This document shows, piece after piece, positions 63,575 to 64,000 of a stretch of DNA of 64,000 bases. The position numbers were made by a program, and so were the translations under genes. Within the stretch, counting starts at the first letter, position 1. Each line of letters starts with the position of its first letter. Source of the stretch: Barthelona sp. PCE (taxonomy: Eukaryota; Metamonada: BaSk clade); the NCBI GenBank assembly GCA_040285745.1, contig JAUFOR010000008.1, positions 868,001-932,000 on the forward strand. The letters run 5' to 3'. The notes under the pieces are model-generated. The model made no database searches. It was given only the letters and a program-made list of their open reading frames with translations, and was not told where the DNA came from.

Positions 63575-64000
63575 TGCGTAAATTTGCCATATTCTGCCTC
63601 GCACTGCTGCTTGTTGCCGCAGTCGCGACCAACTACGAGTACGAAGAAGAAACCGAGTACCACCACAAGCCCAATTGCCGCCCCAAGTGTCGCCGTCACT
63701 GCAGATACGGCAAGTGTTACAAGAAGTGCCGCCCCTGCCATCCCCCCAAGCCCAAGCCCAAGCCCAAGCCATGCAAGATAGATTGTTCAAAGGTTACAGA
63801 AGAGCAGGTTCTTTTCAAGCTCTGGTTCACCGCCAAGGGCAAGTACTGCAAGAAGCACTCTTTCCCCCACTTCCACAAGCACCTCAAGGGCATCAAGCTC
63901 CCCAAGGTCTGTGATCTCGATGACTCCGGTGCCTACTACGATGCCAACACACCTCCTTACTACGGCGTTACCTGCAAGTCCGGCAAGGTTGTTGAAATCG
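63575..64000 (+). CDS. Secreted leucine-rich-repeat protein, 3' part outside window
   Basis: 142 codons visible from ATG 63575 to the right edge. A signal peptide (R-K-F-A-I-F-C-L-A-L-L-L-V-A-A-V-A) is followed by a His/Cys-rich segment with C-x3-C-x3-C spacing and a (P-K)n linker. Then comes a domain V-L-F-K-L-W-F ... P-Y-Y-G-V-T-C-K-S-G-K-V-V-E-I. That end is the classic N-terminal cap of plant-type extracellular LRR proteins (W-x-G-V-x-C-x-x-x-G-x-V-x-x-L), so leucine-rich repeats should follow beyond the window. Nearly all codons end in G or C. Likely a secreted or surface protein; role unknown. Confidence 0.75.

Noticed and set aside
63047-63781. Long plus-strand ORF overlapping the 62250-63053 gene and the LRR gene start
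   Set aside because: It arises from GC-rich composition, overlaps two better supported genes and has no protein-like pattern. The LRR frame has a signal peptide and cap.

Overview
The window is nuclear DNA from a unicellular eukaryote, most likely a flagellated protist with a compact AT-rich genome. Eukaryotic markers are SRP54, listerin, an AP-complex mu subunit, Derlin, copine, RuvB-like 1, two cytosolic ribosomal proteins and a few spliceosomal introns. A SHIPPO/ODF3-type repeat protein and an SSNA1 homologue point to a flagellum. Four introns are resolved beyond doubt and a fifth is equally clear. All begin GTAT and end with a branch-point-like YTAAY or CTGAC a few bases before the AG, a layout known from trichomonads and Giardia. 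I infer a metamonad-like organism but cannot name it. I saw no tRNA, rRNA, transposon or CRISPR.

Layout. 1-8,000: one giant secreted beta-rich protein that runs off the left edge. 8,000-18,500: a stand-alone talin-F3-like protein, a Tim17-like protein, RuvB-like 1, uL23, an orphan beta-rich protein, a coiled-coil protein, a Fyv7-like rRNA-processing factor, a degenerate nucleotide cyclase-like membrane protein and an NDC1-like nucleoporin. 18,500-20,500: a small tail-anchored protein, then the longest non-coding stretch, holding a GC-rich folded RNA candidate. 20,500-30,000: ODF3-like, uS14, an EF-hand protein, KRTCAP2, gamma-glutamyl hydrolase and three unrecognised proteins. 30,200-38,600: SRP54, an INO80B-like protein, AP-mu, a UBC6-type E2, a mini membrane protein, DBP8/DDX49 and a RhoGAP-IQ-FAM13-like protein. 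38,700-49,500: listerin, an unknown, a 7TM receptor fused to an inositol polyphosphate 5-phosphatase, and a SAMHD1-like HD-domain protein ending in a PCNA-binding motif. 49,600-60,800: seryl-tRNA synthetase, a HAT-repeat protein, a membrane protein, an exosome RNase PH-like subunit, a second orphan beta-rich protein, copine, SSNA1, an ATP6AP2-like protein, OTU1/YOD1 and Derlin. 61,080-64,000: composition turns clearly GC-rich, with an RNase H2C-like protein, a BI-1/Lifeguard protein, a third beta-rich orphan and the start of a secreted LRR protein.

Genes are densely packed with no operons. Neighbours often converge with 0-30 bp between stop codons, and some diverge from promoters under 100 bp. 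Many starts are preceded, often within 20 bp, by CCTTTTCA or a close variant, which looks like an initiator element giving very short 5' leaders. Functional themes are ER translocation, quality control and degradation (SRP54, KRTCAP2, UBC6-like E2, OTU1, Derlin, listerin), ribosome biogenesis and translation (uL23, uS14, Fyv7-like, DBP8, exosome, SerRS), chromatin (RuvBL1, INO80B-like), nucleotide metabolism (SAMHD1-like, RNase H2C-like), signalling and flagellar structure. OTU1 and Derlin are immediate tail-to-tail neighbours, but gene order otherwise shows little functional clustering.

Starts were set at ATG codons. Where the reading frame stays open upstream of the chosen ATG this is stated. 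Homology calls are from motif recognition and memory of families, not from searches.
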